A DNA stretch of 64,000 nt from Blautia hydrogenotrophica DSM 10507 (GTDB taxonomy: Bacteria; Bacillota; Clostridia; Lachnospirales; Lachnospiraceae): contig NZ_CP136423.1 in the NCBI RefSeq assembly GCF_034356035.1, forward strand, positions 744,001 to 808,000, in the 5' to 3' direction. Positions 8,063 through 16,296 of this stretch are shown one piece after another; the stretch's first letter is position 1; each line of letters begins with the position of its first letter. Made by a program: the position numbers and the translations under genes. The notes under the pieces are model-generated. The model was not told the origin of the DNA. It saw nothing but the letters and a program-made list of their open reading frames with translations, and ran no database searches.

Positions 8063-9229
8063 ATGAAAATAAGAAAAATTGGAATTATTGGAGGAGGAGT
8101 CGCTGGTACAGCGCTAGGTTATTATCTCAGCCTCTATGAGAATGCGGAAATCACAATTTTTGAGAAAGATAGAATTGGATGTGGTTCTACTGCAAAATCA
8201 GCGGGGACGGTCTGCCTGTTTGACGACTCTTTGAGCAACCGTTACTGGGACGTGCGGCTGTATGGCTTTGAGACTTATCGGAAGATGGAAGAGGAGGAGA
8301 AGGGCTCCGCAGGTTTTGACCAAACTGGAACTTTGGTGGTGGCTACTAACGAGGAAGTGGAGCAGGTGATACGAACCGGTATTGCCCTGGCAAAAGCAGC
8401 CGGCTATCAGGGAGAGTATATCACGGATAAAGCGCGGATTCAGCAGATTCTCCCGGATATCGACACAGAACATATTCTCGGAGCAGGCTACACCAAAGAT
8501 GACGGCTACTTTGACGGGACGATGATTTCGAATACTTATGCCCGGAAATTAAAAGAGAATGGCGGCAAAATTCTGACCATGACGAAGGTGATTGAGCTGT
8601 TGAAAGAGAACGGCAAGGTCATAGGCTTAAAGACAGAGGATGGGACTTCCTATGCGTTTGATTATGTGGTGGATTGTACAGGTCCGTGGAGCCGCATAAC
8701 AGGGAATATGGCAGGAATTGACGTGCCGGTATGGCATACGAAGGCGGAAGCGTTTTTCCTGAGTCCTCCTGGTAAAAAACTGGACTATGTTTTTCCAGTA
8801 CTGAAATACCCGGCTTTTTACGCTCTGCGTGCAGGTGATAACATTTTTATCTGTAAATCCCATCTGTCCATGGATTTAAACAATCCGATGCATGCGGGCA
8901 ACTGGAATCCAGACGAGATTCCGGCGACAGGAGGAACCGACGAGTATTTTATCGAGTTCTTATTTGAACAGTTAGAGACAACAGTTCCTGGAATTTTGGA
9001 CAGCGGTCTGGTGTCCTCCTGGCTGTCTTATCGGGCAGAGACGAAGGATTTCCTGCCAATTCTGGGAGAGACTCCAGTGGAGGGATATCTGGTGGCTTCC
9101 GGTTACGGTGGAAATGGAATCATTGAGGCACCGGCAGCCAGCAGGGACTTGGCGAAATACATCATGACAGGGGAGAAGACGCCTCTGTTGGAGGATTGGG
9201 CGTTCATGCGTCTGGTGGAACGTGCATAA
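8063..9229 (+). CDS. FAD-dependent amine/amino-acid dehydrogenase (DAO family)
   Basis: A 388-residue flavoprotein with the N-terminal dinucleotide loop GIIGGGVAGTALGYYL, the FAD-binding GCGSTAKSAG segment, a middle DCTGPWS strand and the C-terminal GYGGNGIIEAPAASRDLAKYI loop of the DAO (glycine/sarcosine/D-amino acid oxidase) family. In an anaerobe it cannot rely on oxygen; the immediately following etfB-etfA genes suggest ETF as acceptor, as in sarcosine or dimethylglycine dehydrogenases. No tetrahydrofolate domain is present (those enzymes are about 850 residues). Substrate likely a secondary or primary amine generated by the upstream hydrolases. Confidence 0.75.
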   Translation: MKIRKIGIIGGGVAGTALGYYLSLYENAEITIFEKDRIGCGSTAKSAGTVCLFDDSLSNRYWDVRLYGFETYRKMEEEEKGSAGFDQTGTLVVATNEEVEQVIRTGIALAKAAGYQGEYITDKARIQQILPDIDTEHILGAGYTKDDGYFDGTMISNTYARKLKENGGKILTMTKVIELLKENGKVIGLKTEDGTSYAFDYVVDCTGPWSRITGNMAGIDVPVWHTKAEAFFLSPPGKKLDYVFPVLKYPAFYALRAGDNIFICKSHLSMDLNNPMHAGNWNPDEIPATGGTDEYFIEFLFEQLETTVPGILDSGLVSSWLSYRAETKDFLPILGETPVEGYLVASGYGGNGIIEAPAASRDLAKYIMTGEKTPLLEDWAFMRLVERA

Positions 9230-9255
9230 AGGCCGAAGGGCAAAGGGAGGCAAAG

Positions 9256-10050
9256 ATGAAACTTGCTGTATGTATCAAACAAGTGCCGTCTTCCAGTGAG
9301 GTATCGGTGGATCCAGTGACTCATAACCTGATTCGGGAGAAATCAGGGACGATGATGAATCCATCGGATCTCAATGCCTTGGAGATGGCCTTGGGTATAA
9401 AAGAAGAAAATCAGGGCGTCTGTGAGACTGCCGCAATTACCATGGGGCCGCCTGGAGCTCAGGAAGAGCTTCGCACAGCAATGGCCATGGGGATTGACAG
9501 GGGCTGCCTGCTCACGGACCGGTGTCTGGCAGGGGGAGATACGATTGCCACTGCCAGAGCTTTGGCAAAGGGGCTGAGCAGACTGGGAACCTATGACTTG
9601 ATTTTAGCGGGTGCGGAATCTTCGGATGGGGCGACGGGACAGGTCGGACCGATGTTGGCAGAGGCCATGGGGCTTCCTCATGTTTCCTCTGTTCAGCGGA
9701 TAGAGAAGGTGAGTGAGGGAGAGATACAGGTGCTGAAGAAATTTCATCAATCTGCGGTGCGTCTGCGTGTAAAACTGCCGGCAGTGGTCACAGTCGTATA
9801 TGGATGCAACGATCCTCGCCTTCCCACTCTGCGCTCTAAGATGGCTGCTAAGAAGAAGGAAATTGTTGTCTATACCAACGAAGAATTGCAGATTCCAAAA
9901 GAGCTGGCTGGCCTGCAAGGGTCTCCCACAATGGTGACGGAGTCTTTTCTGCCGGAACGCGTTCAGACGGAGAATTTTCTGACAGGAAATGCCAGAGAAA
10001 TCGCACAGAAGATTTTGGAATTGGTTGAGAAAGAGAGGGGTAATACATAA
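9256..10050 (+). CDS. etfB: Electron transfer flavoprotein subunit beta
   Basis: A 264-residue EtfB. MKLAVCIKQVP at the N-terminus, NPSDLNALEMAL, and the nucleotide-binding DGATGQVGPMLAEAMGLPH are diagnostic, as is the C-terminal LPTLRSKMAAKKKEI recognition-loop helix that docks with partner dehydrogenases. ATG 9256 follows GGGAGG; the longer frame from 9196 overlaps the upstream gene and is rejected. Its stop overlaps the etfA ATG by one base (TAATG). With EtfA it forms the soluble heterodimer that accepts electrons, here most likely from the DAO flavoprotein just upstream. Confidence 0.95.
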   Translation: MKLAVCIKQVPSSSEVSVDPVTHNLIREKSGTMMNPSDLNALEMALGIKEENQGVCETAAITMGPPGAQEELRTAMAMGIDRGCLLTDRCLAGGDTIATARALAKGLSRLGTYDLILAGAESSDGATGQVGPMLAEAMGLPHVSSVQRIEKVSEGEIQVLKKFHQSAVRLRVKLPAVVTVVYGCNDPRLPTLRSKMAAKKKEIVVYTNEELQIPKELAGLQGSPTMVTESFLPERVQTENFLTGNAREIAQKILELVEKERGNT

Positions 10051-11054
10051 TGGCGAGTGGAATCTGTGTTTTTGCAGAACATTGGAATCAGGAACTGAGC
10101 CCCGCTTTCTTTGAATTGATCACGGCGGCCTGGGAGCTGAAGGAAAAAACGCAGGAACCGATACAAGTACTTTTGGCCGCGGCACAGCCAGAGACTCTGA
10201 TGACTCAAATGAAAGGACTGCCGATTGACGCGATCTATGCGGTAAAGCTTCCCAGGGAAATCTGTTTTCAGGAGGAGCGTTTGGCCAGGGTTTATAGTGA
10301 GATGCTGAAGGAGATTTCTCCTAGTGTGTTATTAGTGCCTGCCAGTGACCAAGGGAGATCGATTTTCCCCAGGGTAGCGTATCGGCTGGGAGCTGGGATG
10401 ACTGCGGACTGTACGGAGCTGGAAATTAGAAAAAGGGAAGATGGTTCCCATGGACTGCGTCAGATCAAGCCTTCCTTCGAGGCGAATGTCAAAGTGTGCA
10501 TTGAGTGTAAAACAGGGATTTATCCTCAGATCGCGACACTGAGGGAAGGGGTTTGCGAGGCATGGCAGTTGGACGGCAAGGAAAGAGATATCCCAGTGAT
10601 CTGGATGGACGGCAGTCTCGAGGAAGAGGTTTTGGTGGAGCTGCTGGAAGTACTGCCTCCAGCTGCGGAGGCTGGAAGTTTGCAAGCAGCCGACGTGGTG
10701 GTTGTGGGCGGAAGAGGAGCACTGGAGAAGGATAATTTTCAATTGCTGCGAAAGCTGGCAGGCCAGTTGGGAGCAGCAGTGGGCGGAACCCGCCCGGTCA
10801 TGGATATGGGAGAGGTTCCTTTTGAGAATCAGATTGGCCAGACGGGCTGCACGATTCGTCCAAAGATCTGTCTGTCTTTTGGGGTCTCCGGGGCAGTGCA
10901 GCACACAGAAGGAATCAAGAATACAGCTTTGTATATTGCTGTGAATACTGCTGAGGACGCACCGATTTTCCAGGTGGCGGATTACGCAGTGAACGCAGAT
11001 ATGAGACCTATTTTGGAAGAATTGCTGACTCTTTTGAAAGAACGGCAGGATTAA
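10050..11054 (+). CDS. etfA: Electron transfer flavoprotein subunit alpha
   Basis: A 334-residue EtfA, the FAD-carrying partner of EtfB. The C-terminal FAD domain is intact: VVGGRGALEKDNFQLL, LGAAVGGTRPVMDMG, QIGQTG, SFGVSGAVQH and IAVNTAEDAPIFQVADY. The N-terminal domain (1-190) is more divergent and there is no extra ferredoxin domain, unlike some clostridial EtfA proteins. It may deliver electrons to a membrane or soluble acceptor, or bifurcate; sequence alone does not decide. A dihydrolipoamide dehydrogenase-like gene follows after 26 bases. Confidence 0.95.
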   Translation: MASGICVFAEHWNQELSPAFFELITAAWELKEKTQEPIQVLLAAAQPETLMTQMKGLPIDAIYAVKLPREICFQEERLARVYSEMLKEISPSVLLVPASDQGRSIFPRVAYRLGAGMTADCTELEIRKREDGSHGLRQIKPSFEANVKVCIECKTGIYPQIATLREGVCEAWQLDGKERDIPVIWMDGSLEEEVLVELLEVLPPAAEAGSLQAADVVVVGGRGALEKDNFQLLRKLAGQLGAAVGGTRPVMDMGEVPFENQIGQTGCTIRPKICLSFGVSGAVQHTEGIKNTALYIAVNTAEDAPIFQVADYAVNADMRPILEELLTLLKERQD

Positions 11055-11080
11055 GATAAGAGGGAAGGAGTGAGAGGAAG

Positions 11081-12466
11081 ATGGAACGTACGTTTGATTT
11101 GATTGTGCTAGGAGCTGGGCCGGGAGGTTATGTGGCGGCAATCCGAGGAGCGCAGCTAGGGATGAAAGTGGCGGTTCTAGAGAAAAAACATGTGGGCGGA
11201 GTCTGCCTGAATATCGGATGTATCCCGTCCAAAAATCTGATTTCCAGCGCGGCTTTGGTGAGTGGAGCCGGGAAGTTGGCAGGTTTTGGAGTTCGGACGG
11301 ACTTCACAGGCTTTGACTATGGCAGTGTACATGCTCAGTCTAGGATGGCAGCTGAGACTTTGTCAAAGGGAATCCGTTATCTGCTGGACAAAAACGGTGT
11401 GACTTTGGTGGAAGAGGCTGGAAGGATTACCGGGCCGAGAGAAGTTACGACAGCTTCAGGCGAGAAACTGAGTGCTCAGAATATTATCGTTGCCACAGGT
11501 TCCAGGCCGAGACAGATACCAGGATTGGAAGCAGACGGCGAACAGATTTTTTCCTCGGACGATATGCTGTTGTGCAAAGAGTTGCCGAAGAGCATCTGCA
11601 TCATTGGCGGCGGAGCGATAGGCTGTGAGTTCGCCTATATTTTAAACTCTTTTGGGGCATCGGTATCCTTAGTGGAGATGACGGAACATTTGCTGCCGAA
11701 TGAGGATGCGGAGGTGGCGAAAGCTTTGGCCATGGCATTTAAAAAGAAAAAAATCAGCGTGCACCTGAAATCAAAAGCTGAGATTGTCCGGAAAGACGAC
11801 CAGGGTGTGACAGTGAAAATTACAGATGTAAAAGGAAAAGCCAAGGAAACCACAGTGGAAAAAGTCCTGGTGGTGACAGGAAGAGTACCGAATACAGAGG
11901 ATCTGGGATTGGAAGAAGTCGGAGTGGAACTGGAAAAAGGCTTTGTGAAAGTCAACGAATATTATCAGACTAACGTACCTTCCATATATGGAATTGGGGA
12001 TGTTGTGCCGACGCCTATGCTCGCCCATGTTGCCTCGAAAGAAGGGGAACTGGCGGTGGAGTATATCGCCGGAAAGTCAGGTACGGAGGCTCCTTTTGTG
12101 CCTTATATTCCAGGGTGTGTGTACTGCGAACCCCAGGTGGCCGGTTTTGGTGTCACGGAGGAAAGCGCCTTGGCTCAGGATTCTGAGGCGAAGGTTTTCA
12201 AATTTCCGTTTAAGGGAGCAGGAAAGGCAGTTGCCATTGGTAAGAGTGAGGGATTTGTCAAGATTATCACGGATCGGGACGGGCAGATTGTCGGCGCACA
12301 TATCATAGGAGCAGACGCGACAGAGCTGATTCATGAGCTGGTTCTGGCTGCCTGGAAGAAGATTCCTGTTCAAGAAGTGGCGAAGATGGTGCACGCGCAC
12401 CCAACGCTCTCTGAGGCAGTGATGGAATGTTGTAGAGGATATGAAGATTGGATGATTCATATCTGA
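11081..12466 (+). CDS. lpdA: Dihydrolipoamide dehydrogenase-like flavoprotein disulfide reductase
   Basis: A 461-residue protein with the complete E3 architecture: FAD loop GAGPGGYVAA, redox disulfide Cys42/Cys47 (GGVCLNIGCIPSK), NAD loop IIGGGAIGCEFAYI, second FAD motif YGIGDVVPTPMLAH, and the C-terminal HPTLSE dyad (His440/Glu445). No lipoyl domain is fused. No 2-oxoacid dehydrogenase or glycine cleavage genes flank it; it is instead the last redox gene of a DAO-ETF operon. It could serve a lipoyl protein elsewhere (for example glycine cleavage H protein) or link ETF to NAD. Confidence 0.85.
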   Translation: MERTFDLIVLGAGPGGYVAAIRGAQLGMKVAVLEKKHVGGVCLNIGCIPSKNLISSAALVSGAGKLAGFGVRTDFTGFDYGSVHAQSRMAAETLSKGIRYLLDKNGVTLVEEAGRITGPREVTTASGEKLSAQNIIVATGSRPRQIPGLEADGEQIFSSDDMLLCKELPKSICIIGGGAIGCEFAYILNSFGASVSLVEMTEHLLPNEDAEVAKALAMAFKKKKISVHLKSKAEIVRKDDQGVTVKITDVKGKAKETTVEKVLVVTGRVPNTEDLGLEEVGVELEKGFVKVNEYYQTNVPSIYGIGDVVPTPMLAHVASKEGELAVEYIAGKSGTEAPFVPYIPGCVYCEPQVAGFGVTEESALAQDSEAKVFKFPFKGAGKAVAIGKSEGFVKIITDRDGQIVGAHIIGADATELIHELVLAAWKKIPVQEVAKMVHAHPTLSEAVMECCRGYEDWMIHI

Positions 12467-12502
12467 GCGGGAAGAAAATGTTAGGATGAGAGGTAGAACT
12501 GG

Positions 12503-13333
12503 ATGGAAACACTGTATGTGTCCGATTTGGATGGGACTTTACTTAACAAGAAGAAAGAAATCACGCCGAAAACCGCTGAAATTTTGAATCGGTGTATTCG
12601 CGAAGGTATGAAGTTCTCTGTGGCGACGGCCCGTATGCCTTATGGCTGTGATTACAGATTGCAAGATCTTGCCATGACGACACCGGGGATTTTGACGAAT
12701 GGAGTCTTCCTCTATGATTTTAACCAGCAAAGGTATTTGGATGTCCAGGCAATGGAGCCAGAGGTAGTAAAAAATGCGCTAAAAATTTTTAGAAGGTTTG
12801 GAATTTCTTGTTTCCTCTATTTATATAAGAAAGAACAGCTCAGCCTTTACTATGAAGATCAGAAGATGGAATCTCAGGTTCAGTATTACAGCGAACGGGC
12901 GTTGGAAAGCTGCAGCGAAGTAAAAAGAGTGGATGACTTATTTGAAATTTTGCAGGAAGGGAAAGTGGTTTATCTGGCAGTGACAGACTGCCAGGAGACT
13001 TTAAGTCCTGTCTTGGAGGAGCTGGGACAGGTTTCCGGACTTAGATATGCCTATTACCTGAATATCTATAATGGCCTTTACTGTCTAGAGGTGTTCAGCG
13101 ACCAGGCCAGCAAAAAAGAGGCTCTGTTAAAGCTAAAAGAGATGACAGGTTGCGACCAGGTGGTGGTTTTTGGAGATAATCTCAATGATCTTCCGATGAT
13201 TGAAATTGCTGACAGAAGCTATGCTCCGGCCAATGCCTTGGAGGAAATCAAAGGGCGCGTGACCGGAGTGCTGGATGACTGTGACCATGACGGTGTGGCA
13301 AAATTTTTGGAGAGAGAGTGGAAAAATAAGTAA
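12503..13333 (+). CDS. HAD-superfamily phosphatase, Cof type
   Basis: A 276-residue haloacid dehalogenase-type phosphatase of class IIB (Cof). Motif I VSDLDGTLL with the nucleophilic Asp is at residues 6-14, motif III Lys lies in the KKEALLKL helix, and motif IV GDNLNDLPMI is near residue 230. Such enzymes hydrolyse sugar phosphates, PLP or FMN. It starts 36 bases after lpdA and closes the operon; it may dephosphorylate the product of the kinase pathway or be a housekeeping phosphatase read from the same transcript. Confidence 0.8.
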   Translation: METLYVSDLDGTLLNKKKEITPKTAEILNRCIREGMKFSVATARMPYGCDYRLQDLAMTTPGILTNGVFLYDFNQQRYLDVQAMEPEVVKNALKIFRRFGISCFLYLYKKEQLSLYYEDQKMESQVQYYSERALESCSEVKRVDDLFEILQEGKVVYLAVTDCQETLSPVLEELGQVSGLRYAYYLNIYNGLYCLEVFSDQASKKEALLKLKEMTGCDQVVVFGDNLNDLPMIEIADRSYAPANALEEIKGRVTGVLDDCDHDGVAKFLEREWKNK

Positions 13334-13336
13334 GGA

Positions 13337-13467
13337 ATAAAGTGGGCAAGCCAACTTCAACTCCCCCATCCCTTCAATCTTTGAGGGCGCAGCTCACTTT
13401 GAGCGCCGCCGCAACACCGCCTTGCGGTGAAATTCCTCATTGCGGCGTGCGCATCTTTAGAGGAGCG
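13337..13467 (+). repeat. Intergenic repeat element C, copy 1
   Basis: A chain of hairpins shared almost base for base with 51305-51436: AAGTGGGC/GCC-ACTT, CCTCAA/TTGAGG-type, CACCGC/GCGGTG inside CGCCGCAA/TTGCGGCG. A shorter inverted copy lies at 25251-25306. No reading frame is conserved between copies. It directly precedes palindrome B copy 1. Confidence 0.75.
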
Positions 13468-13470
13468 TTT

Positions 13471-13525
13471 GTGTAATAGGAGAGGACTTTCATGCATTAG
13501 CGTGATAAGGTCTTTCCTATTACAC
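13471..13525. repeat. Palindromic element B, copy 1
   Basis: A 55-base hairpin: GTGTAATAGGA pairs with TCCTATTACAC, around an inner stem CATGC-ATTA-GCGTG. Related copies lie at 35757-35820, 40616-40680 and 51438-51493; the core is kept while the arms differ and still pair. Confidence 0.8.
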
Positions 13526-13530
13526 GAAAA

Positions 13531-13585
13531 AGAATCCTGCGGTGCAGGATTCTCCGTCTGAGGCGAGACTGGAACATCCAGTCTC
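13531..13585. terminator. Two back-to-back hairpins (element A plus a second stem)
   Basis: AGAATCCTGC-GGT-GCAGGATTCT (13531-13553) is a perfect stem also found at 40534-40555. GAGACTGGA-ACA-TCCAGTCTC (13565-13585) follows. They lie between the convergent HAD and thioesterase genes; the AAAAA-rich left flank and TTAGTTTT right flank would allow termination from both sides. Confidence 0.55.
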
Positions 13586-13594
13586 GTCTTAGTT

Positions 13595-13981
13595 TTAGCC
13601 TAACTTTTTTTCTGCCTTCTGGGAAAATCTTGCGTTGTCCACGATGAACCTCTCATGAGTTCCCTCGCCTACGACGCCGGCGGCATCCCGGGCGGTCAGA
13701 CGGAAGGTCAGCTTTCGTCCATCCACTTGGATAAGCTCGCTCTCGCAGGTGACGGTCATGCCTACCGGAGTCGGGGCGTTGTGGTGAATATCCAGGTAAC
13801 TGCCGACGGTACCGTTTCCCTCTTCCAGGTAGGGAGCGACGCTCTTCCAGGCAGTCAGCTCCATCAAGGCGATCATGGCCGGGGTGGCGAAGACATCCAA
13901 GGTGCCGCTTCCCATGGTTTTTGCGGTGTTGGCTTCTGTCACCAGTACTTCCTGAGTTCCTTTGATTCCAGCTTTTAACAT
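13595..13981 (-). CDS. FlK-like hotdog-fold thioesterase
   Basis: A 128-residue single hotdog-domain protein of the fluoroacetyl-CoA thioesterase family. The FlK catalytic triad is present at the correct spacing: Thr33 (FATPAM), Glu41 (LMELTAW) and His67 (DIHHNAP), 8 and 26 residues apart as in FlK Thr42/Glu50/His76. The ATG at 13981 follows AGGAGGATTCTCT; a longer frame to 14080 lies upstream of this site and is rejected. Members in Clostridia probably hydrolyse small acyl-CoAs; fluoroacetate resistance should not be assumed. Confidence 0.8.
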   Translation of the reverse strand: MLKAGIKGTQEVLVTEANTAKTMGSGTLDVFATPAMIALMELTAWKSVAPYLEEGNGTVGSYLDIHHNAPTPVGMTVTCESELIQVDGRKLTFRLTARDAAGVVGEGTHERFIVDNARFSQKAEKKLG

Positions 13982-14020
13982 AGAGAATCCTCCTGTAAGT
14001 AATTCATTTTCTGTGCTCTC

Positions 14021-14049
14021 ATCATACACAAAGCATGATGGCAAGTCAA
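14021..14049 (-). promoter_or_regulatory. Sigma-A promoter of the thioesterase gene
   Basis: Read on the minus strand: TTGACT (14049-14044), 17-base spacer, TATGAT (14026-14021). It lies 40 bases upstream of the start codon. Confidence 0.65.
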
Positions 14050-14171
14050 CAGTATTGCCTGTGACATTTTGGTTATACACGGGCTTCTAGTGCAGCGGGA
14101 AAATTTTAGTTGACGAAACAGGGGTGTAGGTATAAGATACATTTTAACATGAAAACTAAAAATAGAGAGGT

Positions 14172-14573
14172 ATGTGGATGAGAGAAAAGTTTTTACATTT
14201 TATGCAGGGGAGATACGGGGCGGACCAGTTGTACAGGGTCATGCTGATTGGAGGAGCGGTTCTCGTCATTCTATCAAACTTTATTTTTGAGGTGTTTTTT
14301 CTGTTGCTGGGTTGGATTTTAGTGGTTCTTGCGTTTGTGAGAGCTTTTTCAAAGGATTATAGCCGCAGATATGCAGAAAACCAGAAATTTTTGGAATTGA
14401 CCGGGAAGATCAGAAAGGTTTTCGGGAAACAAAGGTATGTGATGGAACAGAGAAAGGATTATCATATCTATACCTGCCCTCAGTGTAGACAGAAAATTCG
14501 AATGCCGCGAGGCAAGGGAAAGGTGGAAATTTCCTGTCCGAAATGTCACACGAAGTTTATTAAAAAAAGTTAG
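14172..14573 (+). CDS. Small membrane protein with C-terminal zinc ribbon
   Basis: A 133-residue protein of unknown function. Two hydrophobic segments (about 22-38 and 40-58) are followed by a basic helix and a rubredoxin-like zinc ribbon with CPQC and CPKC knuckles about 22 residues apart near the C-terminus. The zinc ribbon would lie in the cytoplasm together with the short N-terminus if the two segments form a hairpin. ATG 14172 follows AGAGAGG; ATG 14178 is an alternative. It is 53 bases upstream of lgt and probably co-transcribed with it. Confidence 0.65.
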   Translation: MWMREKFLHFMQGRYGADQLYRVMLIGGAVLVILSNFIFEVFFLLLGWILVVLAFVRAFSKDYSRRYAENQKFLELTGKIRKVFGKQRYVMEQRKDYHIYTCPQCRQKIRMPRGKGKVEISCPKCHTKFIKKS

Positions 14574-14626
14574 TATGAAACCTGCCGCTGGTGGAAAATG
14601 GCGGGAAGAGAGAAGGGATGTAATTA

Positions 14627-15409
14627 TTGAAGAATGAGTTGTTGACGATTGGGCCATTTACCGTGTATGGATACGGTCTGATGATAGGGATTGGAGTGAT
14701 AGCAGCATATCTCACAGCAGAGATGCGGGCGAAAAAACAGGGACTGGACAATGGAGAACGGGTATTTTCCCTAGTGATCTGGTGTGTGATTGGCGGGATT
14801 CTGGGAGCCAAGCTTTTGTATTTGATTACACAGTATCGGGAAATTCTGGCGGACCCCGCGGAGATCTTCCGGGATTTTGCGGACGGTTTTGTGGTCTACG
14901 GAGGAATATTCGGCGGGATTTTGGCAGGCTGGCTGTACTGCCGGGTGCTGAAGTTGCCGTTTTTGAAATACTTTGATTTGGTAATGCCGTCCATAGCGCT
15001 GGCGCAGGGCTTTGGGAGAATCGGATGCTTTTTGGCAGGCTGCTGTTACGGGCAGCCCACGAACAGTTGCATCGGAATCACGTTTACAGATTCTGCCTAT
15101 GCGCCTAATGGGGTTGCGCTGATTCCAACACAGCTGATTTCCAGCGCGCTGGATTTTCTGCATTTTGGACTGCTGCTGTTTTTGGCGCGAAAATGTAAGG
15201 CGGACGGACAGGTAGCTGGTTTTTATCTGGTCTTCTACAGCGCGGGCCGCTTTGTACTGGAATTTTTTAGAGGAGATCTGGTGAGGGGAAGCGTGGGAGC
15301 GCTTTCCACCTCGCAGTTTATCTCAATTTTTACATTTTTTGCGGGAATTATCATGGTGGTCTGCCTGGGCAGACGCCGCGCTATTTCAGCAGAGGATGAA
15401 TCCCATTGA
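14627..15409 (+). CDS. lgt: Prolipoprotein diacylglyceryl transferase
   Basis: A 260-residue, seven-helix membrane enzyme that transfers diacylglycerol to the lipobox Cys of prelipoproteins. The Lgt signature GRIGCFLAGCCYG is clear near residues 128-140, with YGLMIGIGV at the N-terminus and RFVLEFFRGD near the end. The start is a TTG at 14627 preceded by AGAAGGG; no ATG fits the N-terminal alignment. Its 3' end overlaps the convergent TetR gene by 29 bases. Confidence 0.92.
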   Translation: MKNELLTIGPFTVYGYGLMIGIGVIAAYLTAEMRAKKQGLDNGERVFSLVIWCVIGGILGAKLLYLITQYREILADPAEIFRDFADGFVVYGGIFGGILAGWLYCRVLKLPFLKYFDLVMPSIALAQGFGRIGCFLAGCCYGQPTNSCIGITFTDSAYAPNGVALIPTQLISSALDFLHFGLLLFLARKCKADGQVAGFYLVFYSAGRFVLEFFRGDLVRGSVGALSTSQFISIFTFFAGIIMVVCLGRRRAISAEDESH

Positions 15410-15956
15410 GCAGCAGAACATCTGCTAGAGAGGCCATCTCTTCGGCAGATTCCTGGAAGCCGCCTCTAAGCCAGGCTTCCATCAGGCCGATACAACCGGC
15501 GGCGGTGTAGGCGAAGAAATATTCGAATTTGTCAGGGGCCATGCCGCGGTCTTCCCAGGAATGGCGGACTCTGGTTTTGACGAGTTCTTTCAGACGATTG
15601 ATAAAAGTTAAATCGCCGTGTGGGCCCATAAAGGCACGCACGGTTTTTTCATTGTTTGCCAGAAAGGTGAAGACGTTCGTCAGTACGGTTAACGTGGTGG
15701 TGGTGGAGTCATCGCCGGAGGCATTTTCGTGAAAAAGTTCGTCGAACTGTTGAAACAGTTCATCCTCCACCTGGTTTACCATGTCAAAGATGTCTCTGTA
15801 GTGAAGATAAAAGGTGCCTCTGTTTAGATCTACCAGGTCTGTTAACTCCCGTACAGAGATGTGATTGACGTCTTTTTCTTCCATAAGCTGAGTCAGTCCT
15901 TTTAAAAGAAGGGCTTTTGTTTTGCGCACGCGGCGGTCTATCTTAGTGTTTTCCAT
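15381..15956 (-). CDS. TetR-family transcriptional regulator
   Basis: A 191-residue regulator. The N-terminal helix-turn-helix is visible (ISVRELTDLVDLNRGTFYLHY, shown here across residues about 34-54), the rest being a helical ligand domain of the TetR_C_7 kind. ATG 15956 has AAGGAAA 8 bases upstream; the longer frame to 16262 runs through non-coding AT-rich sequence and is rejected. No target operon is evident: it faces lgt tail to tail and its upstream neighbour is the divergent protease gene. Confidence 0.85.
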   Translation of the reverse strand: MENTKIDRRVRKTKALLLKGLTQLMEEKDVNHISVRELTDLVDLNRGTFYLHYRDIFDMVNQVEDELFQQFDELFHENASGDDSTTTTLTVLTNVFTFLANNEKTVRAFMGPHGDLTFINRLKELVKTRVRHSWEDRGMAPDKFEYFFAYTAAGCIGLMEAWLRGGFQESAEEMASLADVLLLNGIHPLLK

Positions 15957-16296
15957 AGCAATAATTTCCTTTTCTGAGATTACAGTTGTTTTTTTAATCT
16001 TAACTGATCGGGAATAAAAAATCAACAAGAGTCTATTAATTAACATGATTTCACGTAATAGTTCATCCATACCGTGCGAGGTAGCATAAAACATAAGTGC
16101 ATGTTTTTGAAAGCAGATATCTGTACGAGTTGAACTGTTACAAGCCAATATATCTATCTGTAATTGTTTATATATTAACATTTTGGGGGAATTAGGCATC
16201 CGTGCAGCAAAGGTGAAGGTCCAAGTGACGAATCTGTTACATAGTATAGAAGAAAATAGCATAAATTATTGAAAAAAGAAACTGTGGGAGTGAGTG
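15957..16296. other. Divergent intergenic region between tetR and the Csp-like protease
   Basis: About 340 bases, AT-rich, with scattered short inverted repeats. A piece at 16131-16144 (GAACTGTTACAAG on the plus strand) is the reverse complement of the GTAACAGTTC word seen in element D and at 46127. No confident promoter or RNA could be assigned. Confidence 0.4.

Noticed and set aside
13337..13585. Possible CRISPR or tandem-repeat array
   Set aside because: The hairpins differ from each other and are not regularly spaced; there are no cas genes in the window.
15957..16262. Longer TetR start
   Set aside because: The extra 102 residues are not TetR-like and the region is AT-rich intergenic DNA.
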